Of a stretch of 30,354 bases of DNA, positions 18,588-25,723 are shown in pieces. A program made the translations under genes and the position numbers. Below the pieces are notes generated by a model. That model had not been told where the DNA came from, did not search any database, and was given only the letters and a program-made list of their open reading frames with translations. The DNA is from a virus. Within the stretch, counting starts at the first letter, position 1; each line of letters begins with the position of its first letter. The stretch spans positions 1-30,354 of the IMG/VR virus record IMGVR_UViG_3300030102_007482; one strand, given 5' to 3'.

Positions 18588-19652
18588 ATGATGAAAACAT
18601 TTAATATAGCAGAGGACACTATAACAACACAGATTACTGTGACTAACGGATTTTTTGATGGTGGTCTTGGAACACTTGCTGGTTCCAGCTTCACAACCTC
18701 TTCACTATCTACCACACAAAAATCTTACTACTATAATTTACAACACAATAGTAAAGACATGTTTAGTGTAACTTATGGTCACATTGAAGGTAGTGGTAGT
18801 GCTGAACAATCAACAACTGTAGAGGGAACTACTCAAGCTATTTATAAACAATTTTATAATTTTACAGAAACAAGTGCTGAAAAATTAAGAGATGGAACTG
18901 GTTTTATAATGATTGACGGCACTAACGGTGCCAATGCTGTAAGTCAGTCAGACGTATATATTGTTGCTGCTGAAAGATTACAAATGAAAGATAGATTAAA
19001 TCCTGGCACTTGGACAGTAACTCTCTCTGGTTCTTTGTCTAATGGAGCTGCTCATGCTATATCATTAACTGATGATTCTAAAAATGTAGATGCTGAATCT
19101 GCTCCATTTGGTCCAAGATATCATGTTGTATCTGGTTCTGCTGGAAGTGTTAAAGAAGCATATACTTCTAAAACTTATGGTTTCTTTTATCCTGATGCTG
19201 GTCTAATGGTGCTAAGTGCTAATGCTCTTTCATCAAGTTTACCTGGTGATCCTAATTATGTAACAAGTGGAAGTGGTCATGGGGTTACTAATACTGGTAA
19301 TGGGTTGGCACCAGACCTTAGAATTGCAGATGCGGCTGATAACGCTAACAAGATTAGAACTGCTATACAAAAGGGTTCAATAACAATTCGCTCAGAAGAA
19401 CAACAATACATCTATGATTATTTTTGTAGAGCTAAAGCTAGTGAATATAATCTATCACAAAATATAACTTTTTGGAGTGGTTCGACTTATAAAATAAGAC
19501 ATAGTGATATGGTAACAAATCCACAAACTTTTATTAGTGAAGTGGGATTATATGATAATCAAAATTCTTTATTGGCTGTTGGTAGATTAAGTTCTCCGAT
19601 AAATAAAAACTTTAGTTCTGAAGCAATTGTCAAGGTTCGTTTGACTTACTAA
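18588..19652 (+). CDS. Phage structural protein with C-terminal SEVGLYDNQNSL module
   Basis: The 354-residue protein is Ser/Thr/Gly-rich and beta-rich (YNLQHNSKDMFSVTYGHIEGSG near the N-terminus). Its C-terminus, FISEVGLYDNQNSLLAVGRLSSPI, is closely matched by the end of the next protein and is familiar from tail-associated proteins of marine phages. An alternative ATG lies one codon downstream (18591). It follows the 17909-18577 gene after ten bases. Role as a tail fibre or surface decoration subunit is inferred; no receptor-binding motif is visible. Confidence 0.62.
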   Translation: MMKTFNIAEDTITTQITVTNGFFDGGLGTLAGSSFTTSSLSTTQKSYYYNLQHNSKDMFSVTYGHIEGSGSAEQSTTVEGTTQAIYKQFYNFTETSAEKLRDGTGFIMIDGTNGANAVSQSDVYIVAAERLQMKDRLNPGTWTVTLSGSLSNGAAHAISLTDDSKNVDAESAPFGPRYHVVSGSAGSVKEAYTSKTYGFFYPDAGLMVLSANALSSSLPGDPNYVTSGSGHGVTNTGNGLAPDLRIADAADNANKIRTAIQKGSITIRSEEQQYIYDYFCRAKASEYNLSQNITFWSGSTYKIRHSDMVTNPQTFISEVGLYDNQNSLLAVGRLSSPINKNFSSEAIVKVRLTY

Positions 19653-19661
19653 TGTTATGGA

Positions 19662-20480
19662 ATGTATAAACAATTCACAACTAATAATCAAAACACTTAT
19701 GAGTATAAGTCTAATAAGACTTTTAACCTAACTCAGTCTGATATAACACGACATCAATTTTTATCAGCCTCATCTAATTCTGTATCTAAAAGTTACTACG
19801 ATTTTGCTCGTATAAATTTTTATTTTAGTGGTTCACATATAAATGAAACGGCTTTTAATGAATCATTTACAATAGGAAATGACGGCACTGGTAAAAAAAC
19901 TTTTTTAAATAAATTTTACGAAAGTGGCTCTATTATTTTTATTCCACAATCAAAATTTGATGAGGGCATAAAAAAAGGTAGCTTTGTTTTAAATGATACT
20001 ACAACTGGTGCTAGAATAGTAGACGATAGTAATGGAAATCTTTTTTCTACAAATGCTACTTTTTCACAATCGGTATCTGCTTTATCATCTCAAGACAATT
20101 ATGTTGGCAATATATTTTATGATATAGGAGTGTTTACTATTACTGAAACAGCATCTTTTGATGGAGCAAATGATTATACAGATGTTACCAGTGGTAATTA
20201 TGAGATTAATTATCAAGGAATACATACTATTAACACTTATGAGTGGACTTGTGATACACAACCAAATGAACTTAATAATACAACTAATGTTACTACCTTT
20301 CATAGAAATGGATTAGGTCAATTAAAAGATAATTTGACGGGTAGTGATTTTCCAAATTATATATCAGAAATAGGATTATATGATGACCAAAATAGTTTAA
20401 TTGGTTATGCTAAATTATCAAAACCAATACCAAAAAGTAAAAAATTACCTATGAAGTTCTTATTGAGAATGGATTATTAA
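19662..20480 (+). CDS. Phage structural protein, paralogue of the preceding one in its C-terminus
   Basis: The 272-residue protein ends YISEIGLYDDQNSLIGYAKLSKPIPK, clearly related to the end of the 18588-19652 product. Both proteins also share an early SKSYYDF / QKSYYYN segment followed by short strands and a GSxH/GSG turn, so the two genes look like diverged duplicates. Aromatic and Asn/Thr-rich beta strands dominate. It is the last gene of the structural block before the cargo region. Function inferred as tail fibre or adaptor. Confidence 0.62.
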   Translation: MYKQFTTNNQNTYEYKSNKTFNLTQSDITRHQFLSASSNSVSKSYYDFARINFYFSGSHINETAFNESFTIGNDGTGKKTFLNKFYESGSIIFIPQSKFDEGIKKGSFVLNDTTTGARIVDDSNGNLFSTNATFSQSVSALSSQDNYVGNIFYDIGVFTITETASFDGANDYTDVTSGNYEINYQGIHTINTYEWTCDTQPNELNNTTNVTTFHRNGLGQLKDNLTGSDFPNYISEIGLYDDQNSLIGYAKLSKPIPKSKKLPMKFLLRMDY

Positions 20481-20482
20481 CA

Positions 20483-20490
20483 TATTTATA
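20483..20490. promoter_or_regulatory. TATTTATA motif in the gap before the 20504 gene
   Basis: The same octamer, directly before the AGGAG site. A sense promoter whose -10 is this element would start transcription after the ribosome binding site, so it is probably not a sense promoter for this gene. Confidence 0.3.
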
Positions 20491-20503
20491 TAGGAGAAAT
20501 ATT

Positions 20504-20794
20504 ATGAATACACCCTTAAATAAAATCGTACAATGGCAATTAGATTCAGGTCAACTTGACCATTGGACATCATATCACATAGCAGCTGGTTTATTTATTG
20601 CAAAAATAGCTCAATGGTTGGGAGCAACTGACTTTTGGGCAGTAATGTGGGTAGTTATAATTGGAATTGCATGGGAAATATTTGAATATATCATAGAGGA
20701 TTGGAGAGTCTATGGTAGTAAAAAGAAATGGGCATACAACACGGCAGCTGATATCATAGTAGAGGTTGGTGCTGCATGGTGGATGGTAGCTTAA
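20504..20794 (+). CDS. Small polytopic membrane protein (H...AG / WEIFEY type)
   Basis: The 96-residue product has a strong ribosome binding site (AGGAG at 20492-20496, seven bases before the ATG). Two to three hydrophobic segments are visible (about 24-42, 44-62, 80-95). Conserved-looking polar residues lie in or next to the membrane: DHWTSYHIAAGLFIA, then WEIFEYIIEDW and NTAADIIVEVGAA. This His...Ala-Gly...Glu...Asp pattern resembles VanZ-like or DUF2279-like small membrane proteins. The later gene at 23721 has a similar layout. It could be a holin or an envelope-modifying factor; the sequence does not decide. Confidence 0.65.
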   Translation: MNTPLNKIVQWQLDSGQLDHWTSYHIAAGLFIAKIAQWLGATDFWAVMWVVIIGIAWEIFEYIIEDWRVYGSKKKWAYNTAADIIVEVGAAWWMVA

Positions 20795-20813
20795 AACAAA
20801 TTAGGAGAAACAG

Positions 20814-22112
20814 ATGTTAAAGAAACTATTAATAGGAATAATCCTAACATCATCTTTGTTCGGCGAAAATGAAATATGGAAGTTCTTACAATACTCAACT
20901 GCATATGGTAGTTTTAGTTTAAATGCACCAAGACACCAAGATGATAGATTTGCTATTGTTGGTGGATTATCTTCGGGTATTCTACAAGTAGAAAGAACTG
21001 AAAGAGAATTAGAACCTGATTTTCAAACATCATTTGGACTTCGTAAGATTGGTAGATTTCAATACGAACCAAAGAGAGGTGTGAAGTCTGCTGGTAAAGG
21101 TGGAACTTGGTATGATGGTTCAGAACAGAACTCTAACGAAAGTGCCACATTTGGTCCTGTAAAGGGTTGGGAGTATTTACTAAAATATTCTGAAGGTAGA
21201 CAATGGGGAGACGATTATGTCAATCAAGAATATTGGATACGATATATCGGCGAATGGGCTATGGCTAAAGTTGGTATGACAGAATTAGGTCTTGAAGATA
21301 TTAGTTATGTTCATGGTGATTTAAGAGTACATTGGACACCAGAAATTCTAAATGATAAATTACATCTTAGTATCGGTTTAAAACATAGACAACATCCTGT
21401 TTATGGATTTGATGCCATGGTATTAGACACGACTTGGTATAAAGGTGCATGGTGGCAATTTGCTGAAAAGGCATTTGGTATAGATGATAATATGTGGTAT
21501 GACTCAACTATGATTGACCCGAATTCACCAACTGGTTGGAAAAAAAGAACACTATACGAGGTAGATCCCGAAACAGGTGAAATCAGAGAGGTTGAAGGAG
21601 AAGGACCTTTTTGGAATGGTCGTGGAGAGTATTGGGGACATGATTGGTTGTGGAGAGATGTTGATGGTAGAATATTTGCTTATACTGATAGAGAATACTT
21701 TATATATCACTTTCCTAGAATGTTAGAAAATTACATCGGTGATAAGAAAAAAGAGTTAGGATATCAAGGTGAAACATCAATAGTTTTAGGTGTGGATTGG
21801 TATCACTACTCTGATAGTTGGTGGTTACACTCTTGGGGTAATTGGTTACCATACCATTATGGTCATACTGATTATGCTTACCATAATGCAGCACATTACG
21901 CAACACATTTAGAAGAGGGTGGTGAACCAAGTGAATTTATGTTAATGGAGCCGATGTGGCATAGTTGGAATGATTATGATTTTGGTGCTATATTTGGTGT
22001 AAAAATTAAAGATAATTTAGGTGTGTTTACAGAAGGTCGTTACTTAAATTATTGGGAAAGACCAGCTTATGATATTAAGTTCGGTGTAAATTATCAGTTT
22101 GTAGGATGGTAA
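20814..22112 (+). CDS. Exported, Trp-rich, outer-membrane-like protein
   Basis: A signal peptide is evident (MLKKLLIGIILTSSLFG then ENE). The mature ~415 residues are extraordinarily aromatic: I count about 25 Trp in 432 residues, with clusters such as WYKGAWWQF and WYHYSDSWWLHSWGNW. Alternating strands and the C-terminus FGVNYQFVGW, ending in an aromatic residue, suggest an outer-membrane beta-barrel. No named enzyme family is recognised. The ribosome binding site is AGGAG (20802-20806). The next gene, a lipoprotein, starts two bases after the stop, so the two are probably made together. Tail fibres have no signal peptide, so this is an infection-stage protein acting on the host envelope. 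Confidence 0.65.
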   Translation: MLKKLLIGIILTSSLFGENEIWKFLQYSTAYGSFSLNAPRHQDDRFAIVGGLSSGILQVERTERELEPDFQTSFGLRKIGRFQYEPKRGVKSAGKGGTWYDGSEQNSNESATFGPVKGWEYLLKYSEGRQWGDDYVNQEYWIRYIGEWAMAKVGMTELGLEDISYVHGDLRVHWTPEILNDKLHLSIGLKHRQHPVYGFDAMVLDTTWYKGAWWQFAEKAFGIDDNMWYDSTMIDPNSPTGWKKRTLYEVDPETGEIREVEGEGPFWNGRGEYWGHDWLWRDVDGRIFAYTDREYFIYHFPRMLENYIGDKKKELGYQGETSIVLGVDWYHYSDSWWLHSWGNWLPYHYGHTDYAYHNAAHYATHLEEGGEPSEFMLMEPMWHSWNDYDFGAIFGVKIKDNLGVFTEGRYLNYWERPAYDIKFGVNYQFVGW

Positions 22113-22113
22113 A

Positions 22114-22686
22114 ATGAAAAGATTACTTTTATTATTTTCAATATTATTTGTTACTTGTGAGGATGATAGACTACCTGAACCTCAAGAAAACATTCAAATG
22201 ATTGTAAATGGTGCAGAAATTATTGCACGAGAGTATTACGAAAGTATTACAACATATGGGGCATCAGAGGTACAAGAAGATGGTTCTATAAAAAAAATAT
22301 TTGTGCTTCACTTTCAGAGAGAAGATGGTAGAGTTACACCTGAAAAAGAACATTATGCTTTGATTATGTATGATAATGATGGAGCAGATAATGGACAACC
22401 AATAGATGAGAAACTATACATAGGTGGTGCTGCAGTTGATTCACTTAGACCTGATTTACTCGAAGCCACTAGTGGTAGAATCACATTAGAAATTGTAGGA
22501 CTATCCGATTTCACAGAATTTGCACAAGCAACAATTAGTAAGTATGAAGATGGTAAAGTAGATGGTATAGCTGATGGATACTTCTTCAATCCTTATAGAA
22601 ATGAAATGCAACATGGTGTAATTATTTTTGAGAACTTGGAAGTAGGTTCAGATCCAGAAGCTACATTTTATCAAGGTGTTTATTAG
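22114..22686 (+). CDS. Predicted lipoprotein
   Basis: The 190-residue product starts MKRLLLLFSILFVTCEDD: a short positively charged and hydrophobic signal followed by Cys18, a slightly non-canonical lipobox (F-V-T-C). The mature part begins with an acidic linker (EDDRLPEPQEN) and continues with a beta-rich domain (KKIFVLHFQREDGRV, HYALIMYDNDGADNG, GRITLEIVGLSDFTEFA). I do not recognise a family. It sits between the Trp-rich outer-membrane-like protein and the MshEN-domain protein, and its stop overlaps the next GTG start by one base. Lipoprotein sorting is inferred. Confidence 0.62.
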   Translation: MKRLLLLFSILFVTCEDDRLPEPQENIQMIVNGAEIIAREYYESITTYGASEVQEDGSIKKIFVLHFQREDGRVTPEKEHYALIMYDNDGADNGQPIDEKLYIGGAAVDSLRPDLLEATSGRITLEIVGLSDFTEFAQATISKYEDGKVDGIADGYFFNPYRNEMQHGVIIFENLEVGSDPEATFYQGVY

Positions 22687-23330
22687 TGAACGGTGATATA
22701 AAAATAGGCAAGTTATTGTGTGATGAGGATATCATCACTAAACGACAGTTGAATAAGGCACTACAAGTTCAAGTAAAGGGTGACAAACGCACAATTGGTG
22801 AAATATTAGTTGATTTAGGTTTTTGTGATTTTGATGATATAACCAATGCTCTTTTGGGTTCTGATGAAGATACCAAACATCATGAAGAAAAGACAGAGGA
22901 AATACATCAAGAACCTGTTAAAAAAGAAGAGTCAAAACAAAAACCAAAGAAAAAAAAGCCCGTTGAATTATCAGAAGATAAAGTTATGGGCACAAAGTTT
23001 ACAATGTCTGTTCAAACAATTGTAGCATTAGTTGCTATAATATCATCTGGTGTTGGTGGATACTATATGTTATTACAAGAGATAGAAGAAGCAAAAAACT
23101 TACCAGAACCACCATCTATCGAATCTATATTTGGTGATGAGTATCCATCTAAACCTGATGGACACAACTGGCCTCGTTCTTATGAACAATATAAAACACA
23201 AGTCGGTGGACTACAAAAAGATATGGATGATGTCTATGAATACATTGAAGAATTTGAAGAAAAAATTGAAGAACTCGAAAAACTTGTTTCAAATTTAAGA
23301 GTTGAAGTCGCTAAGAAAAAGGACAAATAG
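22686..23330 (+). CDS. Membrane-anchored protein with GspE/PilB N-terminal (MshEN-like) domain
   Basis: The 214-residue product starts at a GTG inside TAGTG. Residues 6-29 (KIGKLLCDEDIITKRQLNKA then LQVQ) have the exact spacing of the MshEN motif RLGxxLLxxGLLxxxxLxxxLxxQ, with Lys for Arg and Asp for Gly. A second, weaker copy follows at 36-59 (TIGEILVDLGFCDFDDITNA). MshEN domains sit at the N-terminus of type II secretion and type IV pilus ATPases and may bind cyclic di-GMP. Here there is no ATPase; instead come a Lys/Glu linker (60-100), one membrane helix (109-130) and a coiled coil (~170-205). It could dock on host assembly machinery, working with the pilin-like genes downstream. Domain call is good, function inferred. 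Confidence 0.7.
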   Translation: MNGDIKIGKLLCDEDIITKRQLNKALQVQVKGDKRTIGEILVDLGFCDFDDITNALLGSDEDTKHHEEKTEEIHQEPVKKEESKQKPKKKKPVELSEDKVMGTKFTMSVQTIVALVAIISSGVGGYYMLLQEIEEAKNLPEPPSIESIFGDEYPSKPDGHNWPRSYEQYKTQVGGLQKDMDDVYEYIEEFEEKIEELEKLVSNLRVEVAKKKDK

Positions 23331-23339
23331 GAGTTATTT

Positions 23340-23714
23340 ATGAAATACACATTAGGATTGTTATCGTTTCTTTCTGTTACTTTCGGTCAAGTAAATGATA
23401 AAAATTTTAAAGAAACAGTAAATGGTGGTATGGTTGTAGTTGTAGTCTCTGCGGAATGGCAAGAACAAGATTTTGATGAAGACATTTTAAAAGGTGTTAA
23501 AGGATACCAAGATTGTGAGATTGTAAGGATGAAAAGTGAAGATGCTCCAAAAGTGGTGAAAAAATTAAGATTTAGAAATTTTCCATCTGTAGCTTTATTT
23601 TACGATGGTTCTAAAAAAGAAACTTGGAAAGCAGACATGGATGGGGAATTAGATGTAGACAACAAAGACATTAAAAATGCTATAGACGATATTTTAGCAG
23701 AGGATGTATTTTAG
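23340..23714 (+). CDS. Exported thioredoxin-fold protein lacking the CxxC
   Basis: A signal peptide (MKYTLGLLSFLSVTFG, then Q17) precedes a thioredoxin-like domain. Where thioredoxin has A-E-W-C-G-P-C this protein has A38-E-W-Q-E-Q-D44, so both active-site Cys are missing. The cis-Pro loop is preserved (RFRNFPSVALFYDG, P82), as is the Trx-like final helix. Only one Cys (C59) remains, away from the usual site. It is thus probably a binding or scaffold protein, not an oxidoreductase. It has an AGGAG site and sits inside the envelope-protein cluster, between the MshEN-like and small membrane protein genes. Confidence 0.68.
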   Translation: MKYTLGLLSFLSVTFGQVNDKNFKETVNGGMVVVVVSAEWQEQDFDEDILKGVKGYQDCEIVRMKSEDAPKVVKKLRFRNFPSVALFYDGSKKETWKADMDGELDVDNKDIKNAIDDILAEDVF

Positions 23715-23720
23715 GAGAGT

Positions 23721-23990
23721 GTGATGAGTAAATTTAATGATTTTATGTTACAATGGGGTGTGGATAAGTTTTTACATTTTATGGCAGGTGCTGCTGGATT
23801 TGCTATAACAGGATCTTGGATAGTATTAGGTGTACTCGCATTTGGTAAAGAAATATATGATAAATATAATTCATCAAGTGGTTGGAGTAATCCTGATGCT
23901 TTTGCTACTATGTTGGGTGGTGTTGTAGCATTTGTTGGTATTATTTGTTGGAATTTTGTTACAAGTAGATTACCGTTTGTAATTTATTGA
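23721..23990 (+). CDS. Small polytopic membrane protein (DKFLHF...AG type)
   Basis: The 89-residue product (second Met, 23724, also possible) has three hydrophobic segments (about 18-28, 32-44, 62-80) and conserved-looking polar residues: DKFLHFMAGAAGFA, GKEIYDKYN and DAFATMLGGVVAF. This D-K-x-x-H-F...G...K-E-x-x-D...D...T-x-x-G pattern is that of DUF2279/VanZ-like small membrane proteins. The 20504 gene has the same plan. An intrinsic terminator follows 20 bases after the stop, so it ends the cluster that began near 20504. Holin, envelope or immunity functions are all possible. Confidence 0.65.
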   Translation: MMSKFNDFMLQWGVDKFLHFMAGAAGFAITGSWIVLGVLAFGKEIYDKYNSSSGWSNPDAFATMLGGVVAFVGIICWNFVTSRLPFVIY

Positions 23991-24010
23991 TACACAATGT
24001 AACATTTTGA

Positions 24011-24038
24011 AAACCTCACATTCGTGGGGTTTTTTTTT
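24011..24038 (+). terminator. Rho-independent terminator before the pilin-like operon
   Basis: A nine-pair stem (24011-24019 with 24024-24032, one T-G pair) around the four-base loop ATTC runs directly into a run of nine T ending at 24038. It lies 20 bases after the small membrane protein gene and separates it from the pilin-like genes. Confidence 0.8.
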
Positions 24039-24045
24039 ATTTATA
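24038..24045. promoter_or_regulatory. TATTTATA motif following the terminator
   Basis: The same octamer, starting at the last T of the terminator's T run, in the leader of the pilin-like operon. This gap (23991-24181) is otherwise A/T-rich and holds only the terminator and the inverted repeat. Confidence 0.3.
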
Positions 24046-24112
24046 CTCTAAGTTCAACAATATTAATACAAATTAAAAAAATAAAAAAAATTCTAAAAAA
24101 ACAACATTGTGG

Positions 24113-24130
24113 TATAGTTATTGTACTATA
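24113..24130. promoter_or_regulatory. Inverted repeat TATAGT-N6-ACTATA in the leader of the pilin-like operon
   Basis: A perfect six-base inverted repeat (24113-24118 and 24125-24130) lies about 50 bases before the first pilin-like start. It overlaps the best TATA-like elements of the leader (TATAGT, TACTAT), so it may be an operator on the promoter. The matching -35 is weak (TTGTGG at 24107-24112), so promoter placement is uncertain. Confidence 0.4.
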
Positions 24131-24169
24131 TAGGTAAGTACCAACAACGGTATGAAACTTAATTCAATG

Positions 24170-24174
24170 AGGAG
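24170..24174 (+). promoter_or_regulatory. Ribosome binding site deciding the first pilin-like start
   Basis: AGGAG lies seven bases before the ATG at 24182. The upstream in-frame ATG at 24152 has no such site, so 24182 is taken as the start. Confidence 0.75.
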
Positions 24175-24181
24175 AACTGAA

Positions 24182-24820
24182 ATGTTCACAAACTTAATTA
24201 AAAAACTTAAGAGTAACAAAGGTAATTCACTTGCTGAATTTGCTGTTACTACTGCTCTTATGGCTACATTAGCAACTACTGCTGCTCCAAAATTTGGTGC
24301 TGTTGGAAGTGGTGCTAAAGAAAAGAAAACGATGAATAACATCGATAAGATTTTAACTGTAGCTAATAACTACTACAACGCTGCTGTATCTGAAGAAGGA
24401 AAAGGTCGTTTTCCAGGTCAATCTAAGTATGACGCTCAAGTTGGTGGGTATGGTTTACCAGGTGATGTCGATACTGATGAAGCATTAGAAACATATGTAG
24501 AAGATATTCTTGCTGATATTGATTCTTATACTTCTGATAATTCAGACTTCGTATATGTGTTTTCACCAGCAATTGATGATGAAGATGCTCTACAAGGTGA
24601 TTGGATGAGTCTTGAAACATCAGTTGGTTTTGATGTTGATGGTGCCTCTGACTTCAAGAAAAACATGGGTAACAATGGTATATCATCACCCTTTCAGGAT
24701 GGTGCTTACATTTACTTAGTAATACCAGGTAGTGGAAGTGGTTCAACCGCTAAAGCTCCTGCTTTAATCGTAGCTGATGCTGAAAATCCAGCTCAGTTAC
24801 ATAAAACACTCGTACCGTAA
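24182..24820 (+). CDS. Type IV pilin-like protein, divergent N-terminus
   Basis: With the start at 24182 the 212-residue product has a 14-residue basic leader (MFTNLIKKLKSNKG) followed by NSLAEFAVTTALMATLATTAAPKF: a Gly at -1, Glu at +5 and a ~20-residue hydrophobic helix, the prepilin-peptidase site layout, although Phe at +1 is replaced by Asn. The rest contains FPGQSKYDAQVGGYG and a Gly/Ser-rich beta segment. It is the longest of four pilin-like products and the only one without FT[LI][IV]EL, so it may be the major or a specialised subunit. The leader has an inverted repeat and a terminator upstream, suggesting an independent transcript for 24182-26683. Confidence 0.7.
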   Translation: MFTNLIKKLKSNKGNSLAEFAVTTALMATLATTAAPKFGAVGSGAKEKKTMNNIDKILTVANNYYNAAVSEEGKGRFPGQSKYDAQVGGYGLPGDVDTDEALETYVEDILADIDSYTSDNSDFVYVFSPAIDDEDALQGDWMSLETSVGFDVDGASDFKKNMGNNGISSPFQDGAYIYLVIPGSGSGSTAKAPALIVADAENPAQLHKTLVP

Positions 24821-24829
24821 AAGATACGA

Positions 24830-24834
24830 AGGAG
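24830..24834 (+). promoter_or_regulatory. Ribosome binding site deciding the second pilin-like start
   Basis: AGGAG lies seven bases before the ATG at 24842 and only one base before the ATG at 24836, so 24842 (MKNNKGFTL) is the likely start. Confidence 0.7.
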
Positions 24835-24841
24835 AATGACA

Positions 24842-25270
24842 ATGAAGAATAATAAAGGATTTACCCTTATTGAATTAATAATGGTTACAATCATTTTAGG
24901 TATTCTTGCTGCTGTCGCTATTCCTAGATATGCCTCAACTGTTGTTAAGGCTGAGGAAGCTGCAGAAGATGCTGTAATATCTTCTATAAGAGCTGGCTTA
25001 GAAACATATGCCGTAGAACAACTTATGGAAAATGGTCGTAGAAGTTGGCCTGATAATCCTTGGGATGCGTTAGATACAAAGCCCGCTGGATATGATGCCA
25101 ATGATAATGATGATGCTGATACAGATGGTGAGTGGACATATAATACCACTACAAACAAAATCACACATCAGAGAGGTGACAATTCTAGAGTTGGTTGGGA
25201 ATATGATAAAGGAACTCAAACAGGTGATAATGCTGATGTCGGAACTTTAGGTTCTAGAGCTGATCTATAG
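24842..25270 (+). CDS. Type IV pilin / GspG-like pseudopilin
   Basis: The 142-residue product has a textbook prepilin start: MKNNKG then FTLIELIMVTIILGILAAVAIPRY, with Gly at -1, Phe +1, Glu +5 and the hydrophobic helix that anchors the subunit in the membrane before assembly. The globular part contains SWPDNPWDALDTKPAGYDAND and the strand pair EWTYNTTTNKITHQR ... VGWEYD, similar in plan to GspG-type pseudopilins. This is a clear match to the major-pseudopilin family of type II secretion and type IV pili. It follows the divergent pilin after 21 bases and precedes two more. No peptidase, assembly ATPase or secretin is in the window, so it must rely on the host's. Confidence 0.85.
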   Translation: MKNNKGFTLIELIMVTIILGILAAVAIPRYASTVVKAEEAAEDAVISSIRAGLETYAVEQLMENGRRSWPDNPWDALDTKPAGYDANDNDDADTDGEWTYNTTTNKITHQRGDNSRVGWEYDKGTQTGDNADVGTLGSRADL

Positions 25271-25279
25271 GAGTTACTT

Positions 25280-25723
25280 ATGAAAAGCTCTGCCGGATTT
25301 ACTTTGGTTGAGTTGATTGTAACTATAACATTAGTGGGGATTCTCGTTGGTTCGTTAGTCCCCACTTTTAATAGTTTGACAAATCGAACTCAAAGACAAG
25401 TAAATTTATCTAATATGGAGACTATAAAAAATACTTTCATGCAGTATTATTACTTAAACCATATGAAAGGAAACCCACACTTTCCGCAATTGCCAGAAAA
25501 TGGTTTAATGGATTCAACATACAGAGAAATTAATTTAGAGGATGGTAGAACACCAGATAATTTATTTAGTGGTGATTTACCATATAATCAGAACGACAAT
25601 CCATATAATTATTATTGGGATGATGATACAAGCAAATATGGATTTATAACAAAAAGAATTGTAATAAAAGATATAGATCCTGATAGCCCATCTCTAAACG
25701 AATTTGTAGTTGGAGAAATTTAA
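25280..25723 (+). CDS. Type IV pilin-like / minor pseudopilin-like protein
   Basis: The 147-residue product starts MKSSAG then FTLVELIVTITLVGILVGSLVPTF: Gly -1, Phe +1, Glu +5 and the hydrophobic helix, so it carries the prepilin-peptidase site. The rest is unlike the second pilin: a long helix (LTNRTQRQVNLSNMETIKN), PHFPQLPENG, and a Tyr/Asn/Asp-rich region (YNQNDNPYNYYWDDD). It has an AGGAG site (25269-25273, six bases before the ATG). The next start overlaps its stop (TAATG), so the two proteins are probably made in step, as minor pseudopilins are. Confidence 0.8.
   Translation: MKSSAGFTLVELIVTITLVGILVGSLVPTFNSLTNRTQRQVNLSNMETIKNTFMQYYYLNHMKGNPHFPQLPENGLMDSTYREINLEDGRTPDNLFSGDLPYNQNDNPYNYYWDDDTSKYGFITKRIVIKDIDPDSPSLNEFVVGEI

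Noticed and set aside
24152-24181. Upstream ATG for the first pilin-like gene
   Set aside because: No ribosome binding site before it, while AGGAG is ideally placed for 24182; the longer leader would also be atypical.
24793-25164. Opposite-strand open frame across the second pilin-like gene
   Set aside because: It mirrors a strongly supported pilin gene and has no ribosome binding site.
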